Source: Sanguinoderma infundibulare (Eukaryota; Basidiomycota; Agaricomycetes; Polyporales; Polyporaceae). From it: 64,000 bases of DNA. The translations under genes and the position numbers were made by a program. The notes beneath the pieces were generated by a model. That model searched no databases, was not told the origin of the DNA, and saw only the letters and a program-made list of their open reading frames with translations. Location of the stretch: contig JAVLRN010000013.1 of assembly GCA_032821775.1 (NCBI GenBank), positions 558,001 to 622,000 of the forward strand, in the 5' to 3' direction. Position 1 is the first letter of the stretch. Each line of letters starts with the position of its first letter. Shown in pieces: positions 1 through 10,539 of this stretch.

Positions 1-270
1 TCCTCTGGAAAAACCTCCCCAGGCTAATTTGATGGAAGTACCACTAAAAAGTAGGAACTAGTTGTAAATAAGGCTAATGTTCCCTAACTCACTATTGCTC
101 CTAATATTAGCCTAAGATTCGGGAGGTACTCTTTTTTTTTATTTTGCCTTAGAAGGATTAGAGATAAAGTAGCACTACTTTATCCCTAATCCTTCCTAAT
201 GGTTCCTAATGCAGGACTATAGATTCAATATCCTCAGAGATTTGCTGGGCTGTCCAGAACTTGTGCACAC
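1..270. other. Intergenic segment with a 42-nt hairpin
   Basis: No coding region is supported here. Positions 153-172 and 175-194 are reverse complements with one mismatch (AAGGATTAG...CTAATCCTT) around a 2-nt loop, so a strong cruciform or hairpin is possible. A second, looser inverted pair (AGGCTAAT / ATTAGCCT) lies near 70-119. This may be a small palindromic MITE, but no target duplication could be set. The last five bases (266-270, CACAC) are the left target-site duplication of the solo LTR that starts at 271. Confidence 0.5.
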
Positions 271-381
271 TGTTGAACGCACATAGCCTAGCACAGTGTG
301 CATGGCATAGCTGCGTACACAGATATCGGCACAGCCCAATATCTCATCTATCAGCACAGGCACTGTATAGCCGCCTTCCAA

Positions 382-1690
382 TGAGAGCCTCAACCACCGC
401 CAACCCTTCCTGCTCGAAGGTAAAATAGGAGTGTTGAGCATTGGTGAACTTCTTCGACATGAGGCCAGCTGGCCGGCAGTTCGTCCAGCTAGCCCCTTGA
501 CCGTACATCGCGCCGACGCCTACGATCGACGTGTCGGTTACAAGCCAGATAGTCTCTGGCTTATTCGGGTCGATTGGCCTGAGGATCGGGGTTTTACAAA
601 TAAGGGCCTTGATTTCATCAAAGCACTTCTGGTGAAGCAGCCGCCAATAAAAGAACTGGCCGTTTCGCATCATTGACGAGAGGGGGCTCGTGAATGTAGA
701 GACGTCAGGCATAAAATGTGCGAGGTATTGGACTAGGCCAAGGAACCTCTGCACATCATGGTAGTTCTTCGGTGTGGGCCAGTTCCGCACGCGGATCATC
801 TTGTCAGAATCCGCGTGCAGGCCTCGGTCATCGATTAGATGACTGAGACAGTCCATAGCCGTGGATAACACGTCGACTTTCGATATACTGAGGAACAAAT
901 GGTTATCCCTGAGTATGCCGAACACCCATACAAGATTCTCGATGTGCTCGTCGATGGAGAATGTGCAAATGAAAATGTCATCAAGATAGATGTGGATGGT
1001 CCTCCCGATGCGGTCACGAAACAAGTGAACCATCAACCGCTGGAAAGTAGAGGGCGCATTACAATCACCCTGCTGCATGATGCGGCTGATGAATGTCCTG
1101 AAGATGGTGGCGAACGCTGTCTTTGGGACATCTCCGTCGGCGATGCGAGTCTGCTCATACGCATCTGACATATCGAGTTTGGTTCGGAAGGGTGCGCGAG
1201 CGACGTCATTCCGGATAACATCTTGGTCAGGGAACGGGGTGACGTCCTTGACCGTGTTATCGTTACGCTGGCGGAGGTCAACGACCGTCCGCAAGCGTCC
1301 ATCTTTCTTGTATACGCAGAGGAGGGGTGCAGCTTGTTCGGCCTGGCAGGGAACCCACCAGCCCGCCTTCACGTATTGCTCGATTTTCTCGCTAAGCTGT
1401 GTCCGGAGGACTTCCGGGCACCGTGGCATATGGTACTTATACCGCTTGCTCTCATCGATCAGCGGTATACTGTGGTTAATCACCCGGAAGGGTGGTAGTT
1501 CCAGGGGAACTGGTTGGAACAGGTCAGCATATTCGCGAAATACCCATTCGCGAATCTCGCCAAGCCACTGTGTCGACACCTCCATGTCTGGTTGTGTCGT
1601 CACTGATGGAGGTTCTGCGATCGTGGAAGGGGGATCCGCCGAATCCTTGGGCTCGGCAGATTCTGTTGCCGGCACTGGCGCAGCACGCAT
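382..1690 (-). pseudogene. Gypsy reverse transcriptase and start of RNase H
   Basis: Recognisable Ty3/Gypsy RT motifs appear in order: GRLRTVVDLRQRNDNTVKD, FRTKLDMSDAYEQTRI, FQRLMVHLFRD, the catalytic IYLDDIFI (YxDD box), then the thumb (RNWPTPKNYHDVQRFLGLVQYLAHF). The RNase H tether and first motifs follow (WLVTDTSIVGVGAM, YFTFEQEGLAVVEAL). The frame then runs into the copia-type LTR after about position 382, so the last residues up to a stop at 344 are LTR sequence and not RNase H. Integrase is absent. Because the RNase H active site is cut, the enzyme could not complete reverse transcription. Confidence 0.88.
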
Positions 1691-1735
1691 GGCCGCCAGT
1701 GTTGTGGCTGGTAGTGCTGGTGTGTCCTGCTGTAG

Positions 1736-2926
1736 TCAATTAGCAGGGCCGGTGTTGGGCCCACGCAAAGGGCCACTCGCCACTGGGCGCTCGCGAGGGC
1801 TCGACTTCGTGTTGCGCTTACGAAGCACGTCGTTTACCTGGGCACGTGAGAGTGCTGGGTAGGCGTGCCCGTCGATGTGGACACAGTTGTTCCTGAAGTC
1901 CAACATCACCCCGAATCGGCGCAGGAACGGGGTCCCAAGCACTGCGTCGTAATGGTCGAGATTGGTGATGTCGAAATAAACCTCCGCACCGAAATCGCCC
2001 AGGGTGACCAGTGCGCGAGTTCCATAGTTGATGCGCGAGCGGCTGCCTGCGCATCCAAGTTGGAGAGTAGCGGGATTCTCCAACTTTATAATGTCGCAAT
2101 TAGATACTTTAGCAAAGTCGTTGCTAAGCATCTCAGTGGTGCTGCCAGCATCGCATAATGTCAGCGAACCCAGTCCATTGATGACGAGCAGGATAATGAG
2201 ACACTCCTGCTCACCTTTAGAAAGTAGGGGTCGGCGACCCGCGCGGGCGCGTGTCGCAAGGTTCTCCGCCCCAGTGGATACTCGCATGGCGAAGAATCTA
2301 GGCTCAGATCGCCTGATTCGTTCATAGTCTGGTGGCGCAATACCTGCACCCACGGGGATTTCCCGTCCGTCCAGGACTCGGAGGAGGAGGTCATTGGCCT
2401 CCTCGAGTGTGAGATCACGAGTTGAGTCCTCGCGATCGTCGTCTTTGTTGACCTCCAGCAGTCGAACTTCAGTCATTACCCGCACTCTGACGTGTGTTCG
2501 TTGTCGGTCCGCTAAGGAGAGATGGTTGGAGAGGGGGCCTTGCTCGGCGTTGAGTGCCTCCCCTTCCCGGAATAGTGCCACCGCTAATTCCTGTTGAGTC
2601 CAACCGAGCGACGTGCACAGGGCATCGGCCTGGTTGCGCGCGTCGTGCAATGCATTGATGAGATGGTTGTTCTGCTGGGATAAGCGATACGCTACTCCCA
2701 GCAGCGGTTCCAAGTCTGAGTCAGCCCTTTCGGAGTCCACAAAAGCCGACCAGGCTTGGTCGAACTGCCAAGTGAGTGGGAGCTCGATTCTGGGTCCACG
2801 ATATTCTTCGACGAATTCGCAGACCCGGCGTATTCTGTCTTCCATGGAGACGTCCTCGAGTTCCAGCATGTCCTCATCCTCCTCATCGCCGTAGTCGCCA
2901 GGGTCCATTCGAATCACTGCACGCAC
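1736..2926 (-). pseudogene. Gypsy aspartic protease region
   Basis: The C-terminal half looks like a retropepsin: LVINGLGSLTLCDAGSTTEM gives the catalytic D-A-G in place of the commoner D-S/T-G. It is followed by the flap region and the late motif DAVLGTPFLRRFGVMLDF, typical of Ty3/Gypsy proteases (YDAVLGTPFL). The N-terminal half is an acidic, Leu-rich linker with possible coiled coil and no recognised domain. The protease cuts the polyprotein into Gag, PR, RT and IN. The block ends at a TGA (1736-1738), with the same frame continuing into reverse transcriptase 15 codons later. Confidence 0.8.
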
Positions 2927-2977
2927 TCCAAGGCGGCCCGCCGCGATTGCAGGATGGAGAGTATCGAGAGGGTGGGG

Positions 2978-3988
2978 TCAAGGGTCAACGGAGTCTCCCC
3001 TCACCCGGGAGAACGAGAGAGTATCGTCCGCGTACTCACTGATGTTGTCGTGGGCAGTACCATCACCATTCACAGACGGGGATCCCTCCTCGTCTGGAAT
3101 GACACGCATAGATCCGAACCATGCGTCATCGTTGCTGTGGTCCGAGAACGCGTCGACGAACTCATCATCTGGATCGTACTGGGATCCGTTGCCGTAGAAT
3201 TGCTCGTCGGATTCGTAGAGAGCGTCATTATCCGACGCCTTCTCTTCGGGACCGGCTGGTTCCTCCATTGGATCGGGGTCGGTCTCCTCGATCCTATCTA
3301 TGGCCCTGTCTGCCAATGATTGCTCGTCGGTGGTCAGGTAAGTGTCGGGATCGTTCGGGTCGTTCAGATCGCTGTCACCGACGATCCGTGCGGCGCACAA
3401 ATGGGGTGCTTGTGCCTTTGGGCACTGGGCGGCGATATGCCCGAACCCTTTGCAATTATAGCATTGGGGTCCTGAGGCTGCGGCTGTGCTGGGAGGCTTC
3501 GCCGCGCCTGGTCGGTTGCTGCCCTGGCCATGTGTATTGGTCACTGGCCGTGGTTGTCCAGGGCCACGCGCGTTGTTGAACGCACGCGGCGGTTGAGACC
3601 GCGGCTGGGTAGGGGCGCTGCCCGCATTGCCTAGTTGAGATGGGCGGTGAGGGGCGTATGGTCGTAGCTGGCCTGGTGGACAGTCCGCCGGGCGATTGGT
3701 CCCTGTGGGCCTCTCGTTACTACGATGATCACGCGCCGTACTCGTGCGATGCGCCGTCCGCCAGTCGTCGAGCGCGCGGTTGTTCTCCTCTTGGTGGAGG
3801 GCCGCCCGTCACAGGGCCCATGGAGTGGACTTCTCGATGGAGATGTCCCGAATGCGGAGCATTGGGGCGCACAGGTCTTCAGGCAGCGCATCGACAAAGC
3901 GCTGCTTGAACGAATATTCATCGGGTGGCTCTGGCATCTTCCGGGCCAGGGCCACCAATGCATCCCATAGGCCGCTCACACCAGTCTC
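2978..3988 (-). pseudogene. Gypsy Gag C-terminus with CCHC zinc knuckle
   Basis: This block holds the end of the capsid region (before the TGA at 3809-3811), a basic Pro/Arg-rich stretch and a nucleocapsid CCHC knuckle CYNCKGFGHIAAQC (C-X2-C-X4-H-X4-C) near 3455-3415. After the knuckle comes a highly acidic tail rich in Asp and Glu (YESDEQFYG, DDEFVDAF), then a TGA at 2978. The knuckle binds the element RNA during packaging. The frame is the same as in the flanking blocks, so the stops are point mutations within one long polyprotein. Confidence 0.8.
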
Positions 3989-3991
3989 CTT

Positions 3992-5146
3992 TCAGTATCT
4001 GGTGCGAGCGAATTGATCCGCCGCAGAACGTGCGGTAGACCTGTGGATGAACTGGCGGTACAAAGCACAGACCGCCTGTTCGAAACTCCAGTGGCTCCCG
4101 ATGCCGTCGATATTGTCAATGGCATCGTCATACCAAGCTCGGGCTTCCTTTACTAGGTGCTGACCAAGTAATTGGACTCGGTCCTCGTCGAGGTCGGGTC
4201 CGGTGACCCGCGCTAGCGCGAGCCACCGTAGCAGCCCCCTGAGCCACGACATGAAAGCTTCGGCATCATCATCTCCGCCGTAGTGGCCAGCGGAAGGCAC
4301 GTTCTTGAGGCTCTTGAGGGCCGGGAGATCCATGGAGTCGCGCGAGACTCGTCCCTGGATAGTAGCTCGAATAAGTTCGAGCTGCCTATCCGTGAATGGC
4401 CCATTGGGGTCGTCGGGGTCGTGGGTGAGGAAATAATCCTTCCCACTACCGGGTTGGAGGTAGGATGGGCTGCGATCGCCGCCAGCTCCCGCTCTCTGTC
4501 GGCGCGGGGTGCGGGGGCTACTGGGGTGCACGTTGCTGGCCATTGCTGGCCCTCGTGCCTTGCCCGATGACGAGGGAGGACCCTCGTCGTCGCTCGAGCC
4601 GTCGGGTGGATATCCTCCCCCGGCGCTGCCTCGGTTGCCCTTTGCATCGCCGTGGGGCGACCTCCGAGAGCTTTGCTCGTGGGGCGAGCTATTGTGCCCA
4701 CGATTGTGGTGTCCGCGGTGGTCACGATGGGACGGGAGAGACGAGCTCTCGTTGTCTTTGTCATCACCATCGTCGTCCGGGGGGCTAGTTCCACAGTGAC
4801 GGCGGTATTGACGAGGGTATGTGTCGCCTTCCCTTGTCTTCCCGGCCGCCGGTCCTTGGCTGGCGATCTTGTTCCAGACAGCTTCGGCGCGTGCGTTGCG
4901 TGCACGCACGCCTTCGGCGTAGTGTTCGCGAGCGAGGGCGTGTAGTTGCGCCACCTCTCGAGCCTTGTACTCCCGAGTGTTCTCGTTCGGGCTTCGAGTC
5001 CAGAAGAGGTGGTCATTATCTGCCACTTCCAGACTGTCATGGTCGAGGTAGGAGACGACGTCGTCTTCTACCTTGATGGAATATCTTTTTACTGCCGGGG
5101 CAGTCAGTTGGCCGTCCCCGTCCGGAACCGAGAACTCACTGCGCAC
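3992..5146 (-). pseudogene. Gypsy Gag, capsid-like part
   Basis: Continues the frame of the block at 5168-5749 across a TGA. The first half is low-complexity and rich in Ser, Arg, His and Asp. The C-terminal ~110 residues carry the typical retrotransposon-Gag pattern: AEAFMSWLRGLLRWL, then a LG..L...A..WY motif (LLGQHLVKEARAWYDD), with regularly spaced Trp and Leu. This domain packs the element's RNA in the particle. It ends in another TGA (3992-3994), after which the frame runs on through 3809-3811 (TGA) towards the zinc knuckle. A real C-terminal stop of Gag is not visible, so Gag and Pol appear to be one polyprotein. Confidence 0.78.
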
Positions 5147-5167
5147 ATCCTGGGCAACAAGGATCTC

Positions 5168-5749
5168 TCAGGTCCTTTTCACACTGCGGGAGAACATGAG
5201 ATGGTCATCTCGCGCTCTCTTCTGAATATCTTGTATGCGGTTTGTGACCGCCTCTTGCTCCCTGCCAAGGGTCGCCTGACGTTCTAACACCTCGTGGAGC
5301 TCCTCGTCCAGTAGGTCGTACCGGGACTGCGTGTTGTCCATGAGGTCCTCGAGCGTGGCTTTTACGTCTGCTTTGGAGGTTGCGCGAAATGACTCGCGGT
5401 CCTCTCCGAAGCCATTTCGCAATACGATATGCATCGACAGCTGTTCGGCGTCGGCACAGTGGTCTGCGAGTTGCGTGGTTTCGGAGCGCATCGATCTGCT
5501 TGCGGGATCGGCACGTTCGTTTTTTTGGACATCGTCCGTGAGCGGAGAAAGCGGGGAGAGCCGTTCAGACCCCCCCAGCTGTGCCTGCATGGAGTCGCCT
5601 GGTCCCGGTGGAGTGGGAGCGCCACCGGGATCCCCTGGGCTGGCTTGTTCAGTCAGCCGCATCTTCTCTGCGGCTGCCTTAGCCCTTTGCGTAGTGTTCT
5701 TTTTCTTGTTAGACTTGCCCATTGTTGTTAGAATTCCGGTTGTCGCCAA
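5168..5749 (-). pseudogene. Gypsy Gag, N-terminal part
   Basis: The first open block of the Gypsy polyprotein. It starts with a Lys-rich stretch (KSNKKKNTTQRAK), then a Pro/Gly-rich linker and a long region with heptad-like Leu/Glu spacing that could form a coiled coil (about residues 120-185). It ends at a TGA (5168-5170) after which the same frame continues directly into the next Gag block. That makes the stop more likely a mutated Arg codon (CGA to TGA) than a real end. The start ATG lies 8 bp or so after the presumed primer-binding site, as expected for a first ORF. The role is assembly of virus-like particles around the element's RNA; the family assignment rests on the downstream domains. 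Confidence 0.7.
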
Positions 5750-5756
5750 GAGTAGT

Positions 5757-6004
5757 GACGAGAAGGGAACGTAAAAAAGTGTAAAGTATCAAGTAGAGCA
5801 CCAGTTACTTGATGGTTGCCTTAAGTTCACGCCAGAGATACGTTGAACCGAGTCTAGATACTCAAGGTAACGCAAGAGTGGAGTATACAAAAGGTGAAGG
5901 GCAAGTGTCTACAGAATTCGTGTATCTACGTGCGTGCCACAACTGTACAGTTGGTGATTGCTGAACAGGCGCCGGACGGTCGGTAACCGGTCCGGGCCCT
6001 TACA
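5757..6004 (-). repeat. Gypsy 5' LTR
   Basis: The LTR starts TGTAAGGGCCCGGACC on the minus strand at 6004 and ends near a TCA at 5759-5757. It is followed by a TTGGCGAC motif (about 5749-5742 on the minus strand) that resembles the primer-binding sites of fungal Gypsy elements. Start and insertion point are well defined because the sequence to its right is the interrupted copia-type LTR. The 3' boundary is an estimate, because no second LTR copy exists in the window for comparison. Confidence 0.6.
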
Positions 6005-6276
6005 ACTGCCTACATACCAGTGTACCAGCAGTGCGTTCTGGTACTGTATAGTTCTTACTAATACAGTTTCCCATGTAGTATATATACGGCCCCCATTGGC
6101 CCTAATAGTAACAGCTCTTCCTGCTCTTCTCCTCACTCGTCTCTACAAGCCTCCCTCTCTCTAGCCAGGTAAGTATGTGTGACTACTGCATGTAGTTGTC
6201 CCCCATAGTGGTACCCCCACTATGCTCGACACACACCACATAGAAGATAGACATGAAAAGTATATATTGACCATAA

Positions 6277-8760
6277 CTAATACATGGCTGTAGCTACAGG
6301 CAAGGGTGCCAGTGAGGGTGGAGAACTCATATGCCTGGAGGAGGCGAGGGGAGAGAGCGAGGGATGAGGACGGGATGGGCAATGGGCCTTCTTGTCTGTC
6401 TTCAGCTTGTCCTCATCGTTATCATCATCCTGGCCACTCTTGCCGGCATCCAGGTCATAGATGAAGCCATTGTGGCCTGCTATCGTGGTAATCAGGCCAT
6501 CCACCCTCACTTTCAGTGAAGGTGGGCCTAACAGGGGTGCCGACAAATGGCAGGATAGGGAGGCTCCTTGCTCTCCACACCCGCAAGGACACCTACATGT
6601 TGGGGCACATAGTGGAGTGTAAGGAGGAGCGCAGCGATGACAATGGGCAGCATGACATGCAGCCAGAAGTGCTGGTGGGTGTGCACAGGCTCAAACTGTT
6701 TGAAGATGAGGTAGACGAGCTGTATGGGCGAATGTTAGTGAAGATGAGGGTGACAATGAGCCTCTAAAGAACTCCTCATTGTCAACCTGCATCTGGATGG
6801 CTTGATGCTCAGTGATGAGCTCTGCGTGGCGTGCTTCGAGTTCCGTACACTGCACATGCATCACTTCGAGCAGGTGGGGCCGCATGTGCGAACTGTACAT
6901 CTAAGGCTGAGCATAGGTCGACCTGCAGATTTTGGTCCTTGATCTTGTAGCCCCGTTTCTGAGCTTTCCAATGATATCAAAACTATGTAAAACAGATAGA
7001 AACTGAGGGAGATATGAGCAAAACAATCTGGCAAAGTTTGAAGCACAATCAATCAAAACTGTGACCTAAAGGGTGACAACAATGTCACAGGTCACTTTGA
7101 TTCACAGATTCCGGAATCAAAGTGACCTGTGACATTGTTGTCACCCTCTAGGTCACAGTTTTGATTGATTGTGCTTCAAACTTTGCCAGATTGTTTTGCT
7201 CATATCTCCCTCAGTTTCTATCTGTTTTACATAGTTTTGGTATCATTGGAAAGCTCAGAAACGGGGCTACAAGATCAAGGACCAAAATCTGCAGGTCGAC
7301 CTACGCTCAGCCTTATGTACATCTTCATGAGGCATTGGGCCTCAGTGTCAGAGCAGTGGCCCATGGCGAGATCGCAGAATCATGTGAAGTGCACATCCAC
7401 CAGTACGAGCGGGGAGAGCATGCTGATCACATTGAGGAACTGGTCATGGAGCTGGCTCCGTGCAATGGAGTTCAGGCTGTCACTCAACATGATGAGCTCC
7501 TCGATGAGCTTGACGAGGAGGCTGGTGTCGACGTCTGGAGGGTTCGTCCAGCTGAGCGCGTGGTGGACCTTGATGTCTTTGGGAGCAATGGTTTGGGAGT
7601 TCAGCATGGTGAAGACATTTTGGGGGATGAGAAAGTGGGCATGCAAAAGAGAAGGCCGACGCTGACCCTCAAGTCTATATGGCCAGGTTTAACAACACAC
7701 GCGATGGCCTCTTCGACCTTCCACAACTTCCATAAGTCCCCAGAAAGCGTCGTTCAGGGTCCACACCACACGAGTGGCACTGAATGGTTGCCGCGCCCAT
7801 TACATTACGCATTAAGCTTGTATCCATCTTCGGTTCCTTATTTACAGCATGCACGTTTCAACTTTCTTATCTGCTCAGAAGCACTGCCCCATTTCTTGAT
7901 CAATTACAATCATCCTCTATCATCCTCAAGTCCTCCCGCTGATGCCCGGATACCGTGTGTGGCGATGCTGGGGCCTCAGCCACATTGTGGACAGCATTTA
8001 TTTTGTGTCAAGCGCTCAGCTTTGTATCATCTGCATTGAGGTGCGCTGACTCACTGCACTTCACTGGGCCGTTGGGAGAGCCCTTGTTTGGCTGCTGGCC
8101 TCATTCGACTTCTTGTAATGGCACTCCGTTGAAACTGGTGTACTCATGACATGTGTCTACCTCATTGCATATGGACCAATGGATGAACTCCTCAACATGT
8201 GCTTGATCCATGGCGCAGAGGTTCATTCCTGTGCACTCCAGAATGTATCAGAACAAGAACACCATGTCCCGATATGTCTTCACCACCACCCACTGCAGCC
8301 GGAGCTCGCTTGTGAGCACCTCACATTGTACTCAGTCGAACTCTGTATTGAAGTGCTGCAGGATTTCGGGCACGTTCCACATCTCGAGCATTAGCCTGAC
8401 CTGGTTGGTGGCTGACAGGATGACAGTGGAATCTGAGCAGATATGCAACAGCGTGCCCTGCACTGCGCGGTGAGTGTGAGGCCAACGGTCAATGATGCGA
8501 AGATGTACGAGTCTGAACATGAGGCGATCAAGACACTTCTTCACGTCCGCTTCGACAAATGCCTCCCCATTGACGACAATTTGCAGCTCAGCTATCTAGC
8601 ACTCCACCATGTCTTTGGCCTTCGGCAGTAGGATCATGCAGACCTCATTGCAGTGCTGTTCCATGTTGTTGAGCGCACTCATCATGTGTAGAGTAGGGTG
8701 CATCATGCTTGGTGCCCTTCTGCCTTGCAGTCTTTATCCTCGATCCTGTGCGGTGCTCTC
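6277..8760 (-). pseudogene. Decayed gene of unknown function split by a MITE
   Basis: On the minus strand a long, otherwise open frame can be followed from about 8760 to 7880 and again from 7646 to 6691. It is broken mainly by TGA codons, for example after NTEFD at 8332 and after VDVHFT at 7380. It is also split by the palindromic element at 6902-7315. Removing that element and one copy of its 8-bp duplication rejoins a frame with a Glu/Leu-rich helical stretch (TELEARHAELITEHQAIQ). A conserved-looking block near 6440-6520 (KVRVDGLITTIAGHNGFIYD) may be its last exon. No domain was recognised. It could be an old transposon ORF or a lineage-specific gene. Confidence 0.4.
6902..7315. mobile_element. 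Palindromic hAT-like MITE
   Basis: The whole element is one long inverted repeat. The arms, about 200 bp each, run to 7103 and from 7114 and are nearly identical, with a 10-nt loop at 7104-7113. The outer ends are TAAGGCTGAGC on both sides. It is flanked by the same 8 bp, TGTACATC, at 6894-6901 and 7316-7323, the target-duplication length of the hAT superfamily. There is no coding capacity. It must have been mobilised by a transposase encoded elsewhere, and transcripts through it would fold into a long dsRNA stem. Confidence 0.88.
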
Positions 8761-9229
8761 CCTTTCTAGTTCATCAGCCTCCATGTGGCGTCAACTGAAC
8801 TGAGGACAGTTCAGATGTCAGTGGGGGGGAGATGTAGGGTCCCCTACATGCCTTGTGCCCAGAATCTTTGCATTCTGCATAGTTTCCTCGTACTGATCGG
8901 TCACCACCGCATGCACCATTTATGGCTCGGGTTCCTCTGCCCTCTGCATCATACAGACTTCCTTTGGCTTACCACACATATCTACCATGCAGTGTCCATG
9001 CATCGTGCATGTCCCCCTTTGACCTCACGGTTCCTCTTCCTCGCGACCTGATTATGCACACAGATTACGGGTGCCCTCACACTCGGGGATCATTAGGTAT
9101 GTCTTCGATCATATACACATCTCATTATGTGCCACAGGACATATAGTGGCATGGCATGGTGCTTCGTAGCTTGGTCTCCAATCATTTAGTATGATATGCG
9201 GCTATCTTCGACATGGTCATAATACGTTG
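8761..9229. other. No gene seen
   Basis: This stretch holds no supported coding region, RNA gene or repeat boundary. It ends where the first ~950-bp direct repeat copy begins. Short open stretches exist in both directions but lack codon continuity, introns or recognisable residues. Confidence 0.4.
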
Positions 9230-10189
9230 ATACACTATCCCAGGGCCTGTGTACAGTTGGGATGACCGAGGGCTGAGGGAGGCGAGGTTGGAGCGACATT
9301 GCCAGTGTCAGGGGTGAGTACGGTCTTGGGCTCCCTTTGGTTGCGATCATAACTAGTGCCAGAAAGAGGGGGGAAAAGAGTGTGTGGAGTCAAAAGTCGA
9401 AAGTTGCATGATGAGTCACTGTTGCTGTCACACATCAGTCAGTTGCAAGTCGCTGTCGCAGGTCACCGATGATGGCCGATTGAAGGTGAAGTCGAATCAC
9501 AGTCACTCATCAGAGAAATGAAAGGTAAAGGGTGGAGGATCCAAGATTGTCTGCCCAAACAGCAGTGAGAGAGGTTAAGTACATTGGTAACAGTAGCTAT
9601 GTGTGACAGCTATGGCCTAGCCTGCCTCGTGGTGACAAGTGATCACAAAACCAGCATCAGAAACCCTCTGGAACTCCAGCGATTAGTGCGCGATCGTGAC
9701 TGGATTGGGCAACCACAGTCGGCTTGTCTTGGCGAGTCATGGTCACTGTCACATAGTCACACGACTTGTTGGCTTTCGGTCATTGTGACCTGTACCTGTC
9801 GCATAAGTAACCTTTCATAAGGGATGATCTGCGACCAATTGTGCAATGCGATGGAGAAAGCAACTGGGTGACTTAACTTGTGGCCCATTGCTGTGCGACT
9901 GTAGGGACAGTTGAGGATGGGCCAAGTCATGACATCAATTGTGGCTGGATATGCTCAGTACCTTTGATGGTCTAGCCTTAGTGCGGCATCATCGCATGTG
10001 CCCAGCTTCTTCAGCCCCCGAAGGAACTGAACCCAGTTGGCAGGCTGGGCCACCACCTCGCATGCCCGAGTCGATAGCTCAGAGACACCAACAAGCTGGC
10101 AACTGCTGAGAAGTCGGTCGAGTCACCTCAGTCATCCGAATGGGGGAGTCACATTGGGTTCTATGGTCAGAAGCGTCAGGCATGCATCA
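9230..10189 (+). repeat. ~950-bp dispersed repeat, copy A
   Basis: Begins ATACACTATCCCAGGGCCTG and ends near GCATGCATCA. Two further copies in the same direction start at 11782 and 14988 with the same first ~28 bases. A and C are the most alike; B is more diverged. No TG...CA ends, terminal inverted repeat or target duplication was found, so the class is unknown. The first ~60 bases can be read in the same frame as the end of the Cys-rich ORF that precedes copy B. The repeat may therefore be a duplicated gene segment and not a transposon end. Confidence 0.6.
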
Positions 10190-10539
10190 CCTCCCCCTCC
10201 CTGAGATCTCGACCGTCCTCAGTCGCCACAAGGAAGCAGCATGGTATTGGTGCCATTGCCATGTGATCTTCTCTTCTAGGCCACTTGACAGGCGGCGATC
10301 CTTGCTAGACATGCTTTTCGCGCTTCTCGATGAAATGGTAACCTTTCGACCTGCTGCACGACAAAAGACTGTCCCGAACTGACGATGCCGTGACTCCAAA
10401 TGTGTGATGGAGGCAGGCCCGAGATGCTGGCACTGCCGTTGCACATCACATAAAGGCCGTTGTCCAGTGGGTCTTCATCTGCGCCATCCTCCAACTGCAC
10501 CCCTCTCTTCTTCTTCGTCTCCTCGCCCAACCACCTCCC

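Larger units (their letters stand above)
382..6004 (-). mobile_element. Ty3/Gypsy retrotransposon, 3'-truncated, nested in a solo LTR
   Basis: On the minus strand the order is 5' LTR (6004-5757), gag, CCHC knuckle, aspartic protease, reverse transcriptase and the start of RNase H. It then stops abruptly at about 382, inside RNase H. Integrase and the 3' LTR are missing. The insertion site in the host LTR is ACTGC (6005-6009). The reading frame is continuous from 5749 to the junction, with five internal stops that are all TGA (5168, 3992, 3809, 2978, 1736). There is no frameshift. The element is therefore dead by deletion and by transitions, not by indels. Confidence 0.85.
271..6231 (+). mobile_element. 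Solo copia-family LTR interrupted by a Gypsy element
   Basis: The LTR starts TGTTGAACGC at 271 and ends GCTCGACA at 6231. It is flanked by the same 5-bp duplication CACAC at 266-270 and 6232-6236, so it is a genuine integrated unit with no internal copia DNA: a solo LTR left by LTR-LTR recombination. The LTR sequence is in two pieces, 271-381 and 6005-6231, which match the left and right parts of the full 364-bp LTR at 22765-23128. The intervening 5.6 kb is a nested Gypsy element. About 20-25 bp of LTR next to the left junction are missing, so a deletion removed both the Gypsy 3' end and a little LTR. Confidence 0.88.

Noticed and set aside
1077..1862. 261-residue open frame on the plus strand
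   Set aside because: Antisense to gypsy reverse transcriptase and protease, which have clear motifs on the minus strand.
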